The notes under the pieces: model-generated
Databases searched by the model: none
The model's input: only the letters and a program-made list of their open reading frames with translations
Told to the model about the DNA's origin: nothing
Origin: Planosporangium thailandense
GTDB lineage: Bacteria > Actinomycetota > Actinomycetes > Mycobacteriales > Micromonosporaceae
DNA length: 64,000 nucleotides
Reading direction: 5' to 3'
Assembly (NCBI RefSeq): GCF_011947195.1
Contig: NZ_JAATVY010000001.1
Coordinates: 186,001-250,000, forward strand
Part shown: piece by piece, positions 23,499 to 31,649 of the stretch
How the letters are laid out: each line of letters opens with the position of its first letter
How positions within the stretch are numbered: position 1 is the stretch's first letter
Position numbers and translations under genes: made by a program

Positions 23499-24818
23499 GT
23501 GTCAGCACATTATCAGATCGCCGGATCGACCGCGGCGGAAATTGCCGTCAGCGTCGAGGCCGGGGTGCGCGGCGGGCACCTGGAGGCAGGTGCCGCGCTG
23601 CCCCCGGTGCGCGGCCTCGCCGCCACGCTCGGCGTGAGCCCGGCGACGGTCGCGGCGGCGTACCGGACGCTGCGGGAGCGCGGCGTGATCGAGACGGCCG
23701 GCCGCGCCGGTACCCGGGTCCGCGCCCGCCCACCGCTGCAGCCGCGCCACGCCCGCCGGCCGCCGGTACCCGCCGGCGTGCTCGACCTGTCGGCCGGTGA
23801 GCCCGACCCGCGCCTGCTGCCGTCACTGCGGGCCGCCCTGAGTCGCGTCAACGGCGATCCCGTCGGGTACGCCGCGAGCGGTCCGCTACCCGAACTGCTC
23901 AACCTGGCCCGCGAGCGGCTCGCGCCGGTCACCGCGCCCGCGCTGACCATCACCGGTGGGGCCCTCGACGGAATCGAGCGCGCGCTCACCGCCCACCTGC
24001 GCCCCGGCGACCGGGTCGCCGTCGAGGATCCCGGCTGGGCCAACCTGCTCGATCTCATCGCCGCCCTCGGCCTGTCGCCGGTGCCGGTGTCCGTCGACGA
24101 CGACGGCCCGACGCCAGCCCGGCTGGGGGCCGCCCTGGCGAGCGGGGTCGGCGCCGTCGTCGTCACCACCCGCGCGCAGAACCCGACCGGTGCCGCCGTC
24201 GGTCAGGAGCGGGCCGCCGCGCTTCGCGCGCTGCTGGGGCGGTACCCGGACGTCCTCGTGGTCGAGGACGACCACGCGGCCGAGCTGTCCCCGGTCGGCC
24301 TGCATCCGCTCGCCGGGGCGACCGGCTCGTGGGTGTTCATCCGCTCGGTGTCCAAGCCGTACGGGCCCGATCTGCGGCTGGCCGTCGTCGCCGGAGACGA
24401 GGCGACCGTGGCGCGCATCGAAGGGCGGATGCGGGTCGGCGCCGGCTGGGTCTCGACTGTCCTGCAGCGCCTCGTCCTGGAGCTGTGGCGGGATCCGTCG
24501 ATGCCGGCGCTCATCCGCGCGGCGGCCGACAGCTACGCCGCCCGGCGCGAGGCGCTGCTCGCCGCGCTGCGCTCGCGCGGACTGGCGGCGGCGGGCCGGA
24601 CCGGGATCAACGTGTGGGTGCCGGTCGGCGACGAGACCGCCGCGCTCGCCCGGCTCCGCGACGACGGGTACGCCGTGGCGCCCGGGTCGGCGTTTCGCGT
24701 CGACACGCCGCCGGGGTTGCGGATCACCATCAGCCCGCTCGACCTGGCACAGGTGGAGCCGCTCGCGGACGCCGTGCTGCGGGCGGTCCACCCCGAGCCG
24801 GGCGCTCGATCCGCATAG
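23499..24818 (+). CDS. MocR-family GntR/aminotransferase transcription regulator
   Basis: A 439-residue PLP-dependent regulator. The N-terminal winged helix (residues 1-75) shows LPPVRGLAATLGVSPATVAAAYRTLRERGVI, the GntR helix-turn-helix. The rest is a fold-type I aminotransferase-like domain: LDLSAGEPDP, GGALDGIERALTAHLRPGDRVAVEDPGW, TTRAQNPTGA, VVEDDHAAEL, and SVSKPYGPDLRLAVV with the PLP-binding Lys in SVSK. MocR proteins use PLP or amino acid-PLP adducts to control transcription, often of vitamin B6 genes, which matches the divergent PNPOx-like gene. Start GTG 23499 lies only about ten bases after a potential -10 box. Confidence 0.93.
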   Translation: MSAHYQIAGSTAAEIAVSVEAGVRGGHLEAGAALPPVRGLAATLGVSPATVAAAYRTLRERGVIETAGRAGTRVRARPPLQPRHARRPPVPAGVLDLSAGEPDPRLLPSLRAALSRVNGDPVGYAASGPLPELLNLARERLAPVTAPALTITGGALDGIERALTAHLRPGDRVAVEDPGWANLLDLIAALGLSPVPVSVDDDGPTPARLGAALASGVGAVVVTTRAQNPTGAAVGQERAAALRALLGRYPDVLVVEDDHAAELSPVGLHPLAGATGSWVFIRSVSKPYGPDLRLAVVAGDEATVARIEGRMRVGAGWVSTVLQRLVLELWRDPSMPALIRAAADSYAARREALLAALRSRGLAAAGRTGINVWVPVGDETAALARLRDDGYAVAPGSAFRVDTPPGLRITISPLDLAQVEPLADAVLRAVHPEPGARSA

Positions 24819-24847
24819 CTGTCGTAGCCCACGGGTAGAACGGCGTC

Positions 24848-25525
24848 ATGACCGACACCGTCCCGACCGCCGCGCCGTTCGTGCCGGCGACCGAAGACCT
24901 CGATCGGCTGCGCGCGGCCGCGCAGGGGTGCCGGGGCTGCGACCTGTACAAGGACGCCAGCCAGACGGTGTTCGGCGAGGGGCCGCCCGACGCCGAGGTC
25001 GTGATGGTCGGCGAGCAGCCGGGCGACATCGAGGACCGGCGGGGCCATCCCTTCGTCGGGCCCGCCGGCAAGCTGCTCGACCGGGCCATCACGGACGCCG
25101 GACTGGACCGCTCCCGCACCTATGTCACCAACGCGGTCAAACACTTCAAGCACAAGCCCGCGGCGCCGGGCAAGCGGCGCATCCACTCCAGCCCCGACCG
25201 GATCGAGATCATGGCCTGCCGGCCGTGGCTGGTGGCGGAGTTCAGCCTGCTGCACCCGCGCGCCGTGATCGCGCTCGGCGCGGTCGCGGCCAAGGGCCTG
25301 CTCGGCCCGTCCTTCCGGGTGACGAAGCAGCGCGGTGTGCCCATGCCGTGGCCGGAGTCGGCCTACCGTCCGGAGGATTTCGCGGGTGAGGCCCACGACG
25401 ACGCGTTCGTGCTGGCCACGATCCACCCCTCGGCGGTGCTCCGCGCCGACGACCGCGATGCCGCCTATCGGGGGCTCGTCGACGACCTGCGGGTTGTGAC
25501 CGAAAGGCTGGCCGCCGGGCGATAG
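24848..25525 (+). CDS. udgX: UdgX-type uracil-DNA binding/cross-linking protein
   Basis: A 225-residue uracil-DNA glycosylase superfamily protein. GEQPGD (55-60) is the family-4/5 motif, and KRRIH (109-113) is the UdgX-specific loop whose His forms a covalent bond with the abasic sugar after uracil is cut, trapping the protein on DNA. HPSAVLR near the C-terminus is the second UDG motif. Cysteines 28, 31 and 124 are positioned for an iron-sulfur cluster; the site that is Cys in family-4 enzymes reads VKHFK here. It stands 33 bases upstream of a lipoprotein gene with its own ribosome site, and is probably monocistronic. The assignment is firm on the KRRIH loop. Confidence 0.93.
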   Translation: MTDTVPTAAPFVPATEDLDRLRAAAQGCRGCDLYKDASQTVFGEGPPDAEVVMVGEQPGDIEDRRGHPFVGPAGKLLDRAITDAGLDRSRTYVTNAVKHFKHKPAAPGKRRIHSSPDRIEIMACRPWLVAEFSLLHPRAVIALGAVAAKGLLGPSFRVTKQRGVPMPWPESAYRPEDFAGEAHDDAFVLATIHPSAVLRADDRDAAYRGLVDDLRVVTERLAAGR

Positions 25526-25557
25526 CATGCCGGTTCCACGTCATTCGGGGAGGATCG

Positions 25558-26325
25558 ATGCGGAACCGGACCTGGCTCGCGGCGCTCGCGCTCACCGGCT
25601 GCGCCCTGATGACGGCCGGCTGCAAGGCCGGTGACACGGCGAGCCCGGCCGCGTCGTCGTCGGGCGGCGCGATGACGGCGGCGAAGTCGACGAGCGCCGC
25701 CGACGAGGTGATCGCGGCGGCCGACAAGCTGCGCACCACCAGGTACAAGTTCTCGACCGACGGCGGTGGGTTCGCCGTGCAGGGGGCCGCCGACCCGGCG
25801 AACAAGGTGGTCACCATGGACGCCGCGATGGGGATGACGGTCCTCATGGTCGACGGGCAGATCTACCTGAAGCTTCCCGCGAACCTGCCCGGCGCCGGCG
25901 CCCTCGGTGGTGACGGCAAGTGGCTGCACGTGGACGCCGCGAAGTTCGCGGCCGGCAAGCTCGGCATCCAGGATCCGGGCGACCCGGGCGGTGCCTACAA
26001 CAACCTCAAGGGCGCCACCTCGGTGCAGAAGGTCTCCGACAAGCACTACAAGGGCACGCTGGACCTCACGAAGACGCCGGCGTTCGCGGGCAACTCCAAG
26101 CTGGGGTCGACGCTGGGTGACTCGGCCAAGGCCGTGCCCTTCGAGGCCACCGTCGACGACAACGGTTACCTGTCCAGCATGGACACCACCATGACCGTCA
26201 ACGGCACCCCCATCAAGCAGCACACCACGTTCTCCGACTTCGGTACGAAGGTGACGGTCGCCAAGCCGGCGCCGTCCGAGGTCACCGAGGCGCCGGAGAG
26301 CATCTACGGCGCTGTGGGCGCCTGA
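25558..26325 (+). CDS. Lipoprotein (LppX/LprAFG-like)
   Basis: A 255-residue secreted lipoprotein. The signal peptide RNRTWLAALALTGCALMTAGC ends in a lipobox (MTAGC), giving a lipidated Cys at residue 22, followed by a Ser/Ala-rich linker. The mature domain (TTRYKFSTDGGGFAVQGAAD, VLMVDGQIYLKLP, PFEATVDDNGYLSSMDTTM) has the alternating beta-strand pattern of the LppX/LprAFG half-barrel lipoproteins that carry lipids across the envelope. A GGGGAGGA site precedes ATG 25558. The family is assigned on pattern, not alignment. A GC-rich hairpin follows the stop. Confidence 0.75.
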   Translation: MRNRTWLAALALTGCALMTAGCKAGDTASPAASSSGGAMTAAKSTSAADEVIAAADKLRTTRYKFSTDGGGFAVQGAADPANKVVTMDAAMGMTVLMVDGQIYLKLPANLPGAGALGGDGKWLHVDAAKFAAGKLGIQDPGDPGGAYNNLKGATSVQKVSDKHYKGTLDLTKTPAFAGNSKLGSTLGDSAKAVPFEATVDDNGYLSSMDTTMTVNGTPIKQHTTFSDFGTKVTVAKPAPSEVTEAPESIYGAVGA

Positions 26326-26338
26326 CCCACGCGACAAC

Positions 26339-26373
26339 CCGGCCGGCCCGCAGCGCACCCCCGGGCCGGCCGG
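26339..26373 (+). terminator. GC-rich hairpin after the lipoprotein gene
   Basis: CCGGCCGGCCCG (26339-26350) pairs perfectly with CGGGCCGGCCGG (26362-26373), 12 bp with an 11-base loop, 13 bases after the stop and before the acyl-CoA dehydrogenase ATG at 26397. Confidence 0.75.
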
Positions 26374-26396
26374 TCTCACCCCACCGGACGGAACAC

Positions 26397-27539
26397 ATGC
26401 ACCAGCACCTGTACGAGCCCGACCACGAAGATTTCCGGCAGCTCTGCCGACAGTTCCTCGCCCGCGAGGCGGTGCCGCACCACGACGAGTGGGAGCGGGC
26501 CGGGATCGTCGACCGCGACGTCTGGCGCAAGGCCGGGGCGGCCGGCCTGCTCGGCATGGACGTCGACGCCGAGTACGGCGGGGGCGGCCAGCGTGACTTC
26601 CGGTACAACGCGGTGCTGGACGAGGAGATCGTCGGCGCCGGGCTGACCGGCCTCGGGTTCGGGCTCCACAACGACGTCGTGGCACCCTACCTGACCGAGC
26701 TGACCACACCGGACCAGCGCAAGCGCTGGCTGCCCGGCTTCTGCTCCGGCGAGCTGATCACGGCGATCGCGATGACCGAGCCGGGCGCCGGCTCCGACCT
26801 CGCCGGCGTGCGGACCACCGCCGTGCGCGACGGCGACGAGTACGTCATCAACGGCCAGAAGACGTTCATCACCAACGGCGAGCACGCCGACCTGGTGATC
26901 GTCGTGGCGAAGACCGACCCGGACCGCGGTGCGCGCGGCGTGAGCCTCATCGTGGTGGAGCGCGGCGCGCCCGGCTTCACCCGCGGGCGCCGGCTGGACA
27001 AGGTGGGCCTGAAGGGCAACGACACCGCCGAGCTGTTCTTCGATGACTGCCGGGTGCCGGTCGACAACCTCATCGGTACCGAGAACCGCGGCTTCTACCA
27101 CCTCATGGGCAACCTGCCCCGCGAACGCCTCAGCATCGCCGTCTCCGCGGTCGCCGCCTGCGAGCGGATGCTGGCGCTGACCCTGGCGTACGCGCGGGAC
27201 CGGAAGGCGTTCGGCCAGCCGATCGGGGAGTTCCAGCACAACCGGTTCCTCCTGGCCGAGCTCGACACCGAGGTGACGATCGCGCGCACGTTCGTCAACC
27301 ACTGTGTGACCGAGTACAACGCCGGCCGGCTGACCGCCGTCGACGCGGCCAAGGCGAAGTGGTGGACCACGGAGCTGCAGAACAAGGTCGCCGACCGCTG
27401 CGTGCAGCTGCACGGCGGGTACGGCTACATGCGCGAGTACCCGATCGCCCGGGCGTGGCTGGACAGCCGGATCCAGACGATCTACGGCGGCACCACCGAG
27501 ATCATGAAGGAGATCATCGGACGGTCGCTCGGCCTGTGA
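26397..27539 (+). CDS. Acyl-CoA dehydrogenase
   Basis: FAD-dependent acyl-CoA dehydrogenase of 380 residues, the usual size. Signatures: AIAMTEPGAGSDLAGVRTTA, INGQKTFITNGEHADL, GNDTAELFFDDCRVP, ARDRKAFGQPIGEFQHNRF and the terminal IYGGTTEIMKEIIGRSL. The position that is Glu in medium-chain enzymes (YEGT) is Gly here, while Glu occurs in AACERMLALT on the preceding helix, the arrangement known for long-chain/isovaleryl-type enzymes. Its TGA overlaps the GTG of the MFS gene by four bases, so the two are translationally coupled. The substrate cannot be named. Confidence 0.94.
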   Translation: MHQHLYEPDHEDFRQLCRQFLAREAVPHHDEWERAGIVDRDVWRKAGAAGLLGMDVDAEYGGGGQRDFRYNAVLDEEIVGAGLTGLGFGLHNDVVAPYLTELTTPDQRKRWLPGFCSGELITAIAMTEPGAGSDLAGVRTTAVRDGDEYVINGQKTFITNGEHADLVIVVAKTDPDRGARGVSLIVVERGAPGFTRGRRLDKVGLKGNDTAELFFDDCRVPVDNLIGTENRGFYHLMGNLPRERLSIAVSAVAACERMLALTLAYARDRKAFGQPIGEFQHNRFLLAELDTEVTIARTFVNHCVTEYNAGRLTAVDAAKAKWWTTELQNKVADRCVQLHGGYGYMREYPIARAWLDSRIQTIYGGTTEIMKEIIGRSLGL

Positions 27540-28783
27540 ACGTCGTCGACATCCCCGCTGTACAGCGCCGCACCCTGTCCCTGCTGTTCGCAACCCAGAT
27601 CATCGGTGGGATCGGCGTGGCGATCGGCATCGCCGTCGGCGCGCTGCTCGCCGCGTCGATGGGCGGTACCGGAATCTCCGGCCTCGCCTCCAGCAGTTCG
27701 GTCGTGGGCGCAGCGCTGCTGGCGATCCCGGCCACCCGCCTCATCCGTCACCGGGGCCGACGGCCGGGCCTGGTGTTCGCGTACACGTGCGGCGTGCTCG
27801 GGGCGATGGTCGTGGTCACGGCCGTGAAGATCGGTTCGGTGGCGCTGCTGTTCGCCGGCATGGCCCTGTTCGGCGGCGGTAACACCGCCAACCTCCAGGC
27901 CCGCTACGCCGCCGTCGACCTCGCCGCGCCCGCCCGGCGTGGCCGGCAGCTGTCGTTGATCGTGTGGGCCACCACGATCGGCGCGGTCGCCGGCCCCAAC
28001 GTCGCTCCGCTGGCCGACCGGTACGCCCGCCGCTCGGGCCTACCCGAGTACACCGGGCCGTTCGTGTTCAGCGCCCTCGCGTTCGGGGTCGTCGCGCTCG
28101 CGATCATGGTCGTGCTCCGGCCCGACCCGCTGCTCGTGGCGCGCGGGACCGCGGGCGAGGCGTCGTCCGTAGCCTCGGCCGGGCTGCGGGACGCGGTGCG
28201 CGCGGTCCGTTCGGAGCCGGCGGCGCGGCTGGGCATCTCCGCGGTGGCGGTCGGGCACGTGGTGATGGTGGCCGTCATGTCCATGACCCCGGTGCACATC
28301 GGTGGCTACGTCCACGGCGACGTGCTGCGTGTGGTCGGGCTCGTGCTGAGCCTGCACATCGGTGGCATGTACGCGCTGTCGCCCGTCGTGGGCTGGCTGA
28401 CCGACCGGCTGGGCCGCCGTCCGGTGATCCTCGGCGGTGTCGCCACCCTGCTCCTCGCGTGCGCGGTGGCCGGCACGGCGGGGCACCACACGGCGCGGCT
28501 CGCCACCGGGCTGGCGCTCCTGGGGCTGGGCTGGTCCGCGACCATGGTGGCGGGATCGACGTTACTGTCGGAGTCAGTGGGTACGGTGGTCCGGCCGGCC
28601 GTGCAGGGCCTGTCGGACCTGGCGATGGGACTGGCCGGCGCCGTTGCCGGCGCACTTTCCGGGCTCGTCGTCTCCTGGTCGAGCTATCCGACGTTGACCC
28701 TTCTGGCCGCGATCGCGACTGTGCCGCTGATCGCGCTGGCCAGCCGGACGGTGCCGGCATTGGCGATGTCGGAAGGGAGCTAG
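27536..28783 (+). CDS. MFS transporter
   Basis: A 415-residue major facilitator with twelve predicted hydrophobic helices. Visible are RLIRHRGRRPGLVFAY between helices 2 and 3, and DRLGRRPVILGG, the classical loop motif, in the second half. The GTG start overlaps the acyl-CoA dehydrogenase stop (GTGA), indicating coupling, so it might export a fatty-acid-derived or related compound (inference). A longer in-frame extension upstream lies inside the dehydrogenase gene and is rejected. DUF3046 follows three bases after the stop. Confidence 0.92.
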   Translation: MNVVDIPAVQRRTLSLLFATQIIGGIGVAIGIAVGALLAASMGGTGISGLASSSSVVGAALLAIPATRLIRHRGRRPGLVFAYTCGVLGAMVVVTAVKIGSVALLFAGMALFGGGNTANLQARYAAVDLAAPARRGRQLSLIVWATTIGAVAGPNVAPLADRYARRSGLPEYTGPFVFSALAFGVVALAIMVVLRPDPLLVARGTAGEASSVASAGLRDAVRAVRSEPAARLGISAVAVGHVVMVAVMSMTPVHIGGYVHGDVLRVVGLVLSLHIGGMYALSPVVGWLTDRLGRRPVILGGVATLLLACAVAGTAGHHTARLATGLALLGLGWSATMVAGSTLLSESVGTVVRPAVQGLSDLAMGLAGAVAGALSGLVVSWSSYPTLTLLAAIATVPLIALASRTVPALAMSEGS

Positions 28784-28786
28784 AGG

Positions 28787-28987
28787 GTGCGGTTGACGGA
28801 CTTCTGGGAGCGGCTCGAGCAGGTCTTCGGGCCCGGGTACTCGCGCAGCGTCGCCCATGACCAGGTCCTCTCGCAGCTCGGCGGGCGCACGATCGAGGAG
28901 GCCCTGGCCGCCGGCGAGGAGACCCACAAGGTGTGGCGGGCGGTCGTCGCGGCCTATCCGGACCGGGTGCCGGCCAAGCTCCGCTGA
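28787..28987 (+). CDS. DUF3046 protein
   Basis: A 66-residue protein, MRLTDFWERLEQVFGPGYSRSVAHDQVLSQL..., with the fully typical DUF3046 sequence, including GGRTIEEALAAGEETHKVWRAVV. It is a small protein of unknown function found just upstream of recA in most actinobacteria. It starts with GTG three bases after the MFS stop, and may be translated from the same transcript. The function is unknown; the genomic position is the conserved feature. Confidence 0.93.
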   Translation: MRLTDFWERLEQVFGPGYSRSVAHDQVLSQLGGRTIEEALAAGEETHKVWRAVVAAYPDRVPAKLR

Positions 28988-28999
28988 GCGTCACTTCTG

Positions 29000-29058
29000 G
29001 ATCTTGGGGAGTTTGGCACCGTATGGGCCCGCCATGCGCTGTCAAACTCCCCAAGATC
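29000..29058. repeat. 19-bp palindrome downstream of DUF3046
   Basis: GATCTTGGGGAGTTTGGCA (29000-29018) and TGTCAAACTCCCCAAGATC (29040-29058) pair at 18 of 19 positions over a 21-base loop. It starts 12 bases after the DUF3046 stop, so it can act as a terminator. The outer sequence GATCTTGG is shared with the inverted ends at 11175-11322. Confidence 0.75.
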
Positions 29059-29081
29059 TCTGAGTGGCAGCCTCGTTCCGG

Positions 29082-29147
29082 CCGGGCTCGTTCGTTCCGG
29101 TCGGGCTCGGCCGACCGGGCTCGTTCGTTCCGGTCGGGCTCGGCCGA
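29082..29147. repeat. Perfect 33-bp tandem duplication upstream of recA
   Basis: Bases 29082-29114 and 29115-29147 are identical, running from CCGGGCTCGTTCGTTCC to GGGCTCGGCCGA. They lie in the 406-base gap 28988-29393 between the DUF3046 palindrome and the recA regulatory region, which contains no gene. Confidence 0.9.
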
Positions 29148-29233
29148 CCGGTCAGGGCCCCGCTACCCGAACCGCCGTTTTGTCCTGTGCGCGGTAAAAA
29201 CTCCGGACCGAGGCGGGGGTGTCGGTACTTGCC

Positions 29234-29249
29234 TCGAACACTTGTACGG
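29234..29249. promoter_or_regulatory. Putative LexA (SOS) box upstream of recA
   Basis: TCGAACACTTGTACGG resembles the actinobacterial SOS box TCGAAC-N4-GTTCGA: the left half is exact and the right half matches four of six. TATTGT immediately downstream (29250-29255) could be a -10 box, so LexA bound here would cover the promoter. It is 145 bases before the recA ATG. Confidence 0.65.
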
Positions 29250-29252
29250 GTA

Positions 29253-29287
29253 TTGTCCACAGCGGTACGTCGGACGCTCTATCCACA
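29253..29287 (+). promoter_or_regulatory. Two DnaA-box-like 9-mers upstream of recA
   Basis: TTGTCCACA (29253-29261) is the preferred actinobacterial DnaA box, and CTATCCACA (29279-29287) also fits the (T/C)(T/C)(G/A/C)TCCACA consensus. They are 17 bases apart in the same orientation, directly beside the putative LexA box. DnaA binding is inferred. Confidence 0.5.
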
Positions 29288-29393
29288 GCCACGGCCTGCC
29301 GGCGCGTTTTTGTCGGACCCAGGGCCTAGCGTGTGCCAGGTGACGAAGCGACCGACCACATCCGCGAAGACGGCCAATACAGGGGTGACGAAC

Positions 29394-30443
29394 ATGGCAG
29401 CGATGCCAGACCGCGAGAAGGCGCTGGGCCTCGCCCTCGCGCAGATCGACAAGCAGTTCGGCAAGGGCTCGGTCATGCGACTGGGCGAGCGTCCGATCAC
29501 GCAGACCGCGGTGATCCCGACCGGCTCGATCGCCCTCGACGTCGCGCTGGGTATCGGCGGCCTGCCCCGCGGCCGGGTCATCGAGATCTACGGCCCGGAG
29601 TCGAGCGGTAAGACCACCGTGGCGCTCCACGCGATCGCCAGCGCCCAGCGTGAGGGTGGTATCGCGGCGTTCATCGACGCCGAGCACGCGCTCGACCCCG
29701 AGTACGCGAAGGCGCTGGGCGTCGACACCGACGCGCTGCTGGTCTCCCAGCCCGACACCGGTGAGCAGGCCCTCGAGATCGCCGACATGCTGGTGCGCTC
29801 CGGCGCGCTGGACATCATCGTCATCGACTCGGTCGCCGCGCTGGTGCCGCGCGCCGAGATCGAGGGCGAGATGGGCGACAGCCATGTCGGTCTGCAGGCC
29901 CGCCTGATGAGCCAGGCGCTGCGGAAGATCACCGGCGCCCTCAACAACTCCGGCACCACGGCGATCTTCATCAACCAGCTGCGCGAGAAGATCGGTGTCA
30001 TGTTCGGCAGCCCCGAGACCACCACCGGTGGTCGGGCGCTGAAGTTCTACGCCTCGGTGCGGCTGGACGTGCGCCGCATCGAGAGCCTCAAGGACGGCAC
30101 CGAGGTCGTGGGTAACCGCACCCGCGTCAAGGTGGTGAAGAACAAGGTGGCCTCGCCGTTCAAGCAGGCTGAGTTCGACATCATGTACGGCAAGGGCATC
30201 TCCCGTGAGGGATCGCTCATCGACGTCGGCGTGGAGCAGAACATCATCCGCAAGTCCGGCGCCTGGTACACGTACGAGGGCGACCAGCTCGGGCAGGGCA
30301 AGGAGAACGCCCGCAACTTCCTCAAGGAAAACCCGGACGTGGCGGCAGAGATCGAGAAGAAGATCCTGGAGAAGCTCGGCGTCGGCGCGGGCGCGGGCGA
30401 CGCGGCCGGTGGCCCGGTCGACATCGAGTCGGTGGACTTCTGA
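29394..30443 (+). CDS. recA: Recombinase RecA
   Basis: RecA catalyses strand exchange and stimulates LexA self-cleavage. The 349-residue product is canonical: [24 protein letters not shown] at the N-terminus, Walker [53 protein letters not shown] (Walker B), and loop L2 [20 protein letters not shown], with an acidic C-terminal tail. No intein is present, unlike some mycobacterial recA genes. ATG 29394 follows an AGGGGTGA site; ATG 29403 is the only alternative. Upstream are a putative SOS box and DnaA-like boxes. recX follows after 14 bases. Confidence 0.99.
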   Translation: MAAMPDREKALGLALAQIDKQFGKGSVMRLGERPITQTAVIPTGSIALDVALGIGGLPRGRVIEIYGPESSGKTTVALHAIASAQREGGIAAFIDAEHALDPEYAKALGVDTDALLVSQPDTGEQALEIADMLVRSGALDIIVIDSVAALVPRAEIEGEMGDSHVGLQARLMSQALRKITGALNNSGTTAIFINQLREKIGVMFGSPETTTGGRALKFYASVRLDVRRIESLKDGTEVVGNRTRVKVVKNKVASPFKQAEFDIMYGKGISREGSLIDVGVEQNIIRKSGAWYTYEGDQLGQGKENARNFLKENPDVAAEIEKKILEKLGVGAGAGDAAGGPVDIESVDF

Positions 30444-30457
30444 GTCTCGGCTGATCT

Positions 30458-31105
30458 GTGGCAGGTCGTCGCTACCGAGGCGGCCGGGGCTCCGCTGATT
30501 CGTCTCAGCGGGACGTTCCGGCCGCACGGTCCACCAGTCGTGGCCGGGGCGCTCCGGCCGCCGACCCCAACCGTGACCCGGCCGAGCTGGCGCGGGAGAT
30601 CTGCCTGCGGCAGCTCGCTGTGCGACCGCGTACCCGCGCCGAGCTGGCCACGGCGCTGCACCGGCGCGGTATCGCCGAGGACGTCATCGACCAGGTGCTC
30701 GACCGCTATGACGAGGTCGGCATCATCAACGACGAGGCGTTCGCCCGGGCCTGGGTCACCAGCCGCCACCACGGCAAAGGGCTGGCCCGCAGGGCCCTCG
30801 CGGGCGAGCTGCGGCGCAAGGGCGTCGACGCCGAGGCGGTCGACGAGGCCCTCGACGAGCTGGATCCGCAGACGGAGGAGGAGACTGCCCGGGTGCTCGT
30901 CGCCCGCCGGATGCGGGTCGAGCGAAACGCCGCACCGGACGCTGCCTTCCGGAGGTTGGTCGGCATGCTGGCCCGCAAGGGTTACCCGGCCGGACTGGCG
31001 ATCCGAGTGGTGAAGGACGCGCTCGCCGCCGAGGCGGAGACCGCGGAGTTCGCCGACGGCATCGACCCCGACGCGCTCGCTGAGGCGGCCGGCCCGGGGG
31101 AGTGA
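30458..31105 (+). CDS. recX: Regulatory protein RecX
   Basis: RecX inhibits RecA filament extension. The 215-residue product has a basic, disordered N-terminal 40 residues, then three RecX three-helix repeats, seen in ICLRQLAVRPRTRAELATALHRRGI, DEAFARAWVTSRHHGKGLARRALAGELRRKGV and RRLVGMLARKGYPAGLAIRVV. The GTG start is 14 bases after recA, which indicates co-transcription. Two small hairpins follow the stop at about 31107-31146. Length and repeats are normal. Confidence 0.97.
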   Translation: MAGRRYRGGRGSADSSQRDVPAARSTSRGRGAPAADPNRDPAELAREICLRQLAVRPRTRAELATALHRRGIAEDVIDQVLDRYDEVGIINDEAFARAWVTSRHHGKGLARRALAGELRRKGVDAEAVDEALDELDPQTEEETARVLVARRMRVERNAAPDAAFRRLVGMLARKGYPAGLAIRVVKDALAAEAETAEFADGIDPDALAEAAGPGE

Positions 31106-31649
31106 TGAGGCTCCGGGTAACGAAGCCTCGGGGTAACGACACCCCAGGCGTTCGGCCGGCGATGCTACGCGCCGGTAAGTGATCTAACCTACGTCCGGGC
31201 CGCGATTTCCTTCATCGTCAGACGTGAATGCGCTATTACGCACCAATTTCAGGCTGCCGTGCATCCCGGCATCGCAGTCTGAGCAGGACAGGCGGTCATC
31301 GGGCTGTTACCCGCACCGTACATCCCGCTCCGGGTCTGATCATGACTCCTTGACCGAAGCGCCCTCTACGACCTAGCCTCGCCTTACTGGAGGAGAACGC
31401 CCACCACCGCGGATTCAACCGCACAACATAGATCGCGTTACAGATCAGCAACTTTTTGCTAGCTGTACGGCTAGCTCCGGCAGGTCCGACGTGGCCGCGT
31501 CGCCGCCTGTTGATACCTGTCGCCACTCGCGACGCCCGCCAGGCGCCGTGGGGCGGATCTGACGTCGGCCCCCACCGCGAATCCGGGCATCTCCTAAACC
31601 GGTAACACGGCCGCGCCGCTTTGCCGGCGCTGACGGGGAGGGGGAGGCC
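31106..31649. other. 544-base gene-free region before rny
   Basis: No credible reading frame is seen. The first 40 bases have two weak hairpins after recX. The stretch 31190-31480 is visibly less GC-rich than its surroundings and includes GCTAGC repeated at 31458-31463 and 31470-31475. It probably carries the rny promoter and a long 5' leader; a small RNA cannot be excluded. Confidence 0.5.
31350..31379 (+). promoter_or_regulatory. Candidate promoter of rny
   Basis: TTGACC (31350-31355) and TAGCCT (31374-31379) are separated by 18 bases, close to the sigma-70-type consensus. It would give a leader of about 260 bases before the rny ATG. Confidence 0.4.

Noticed and set aside
29064-29393. In-frame N-terminal extension of RecA
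   Set aside because: It translates the 33-bp repeat and the SOS/DnaA-box region; RecA starts canonically at 29394 after a good ribosome site.
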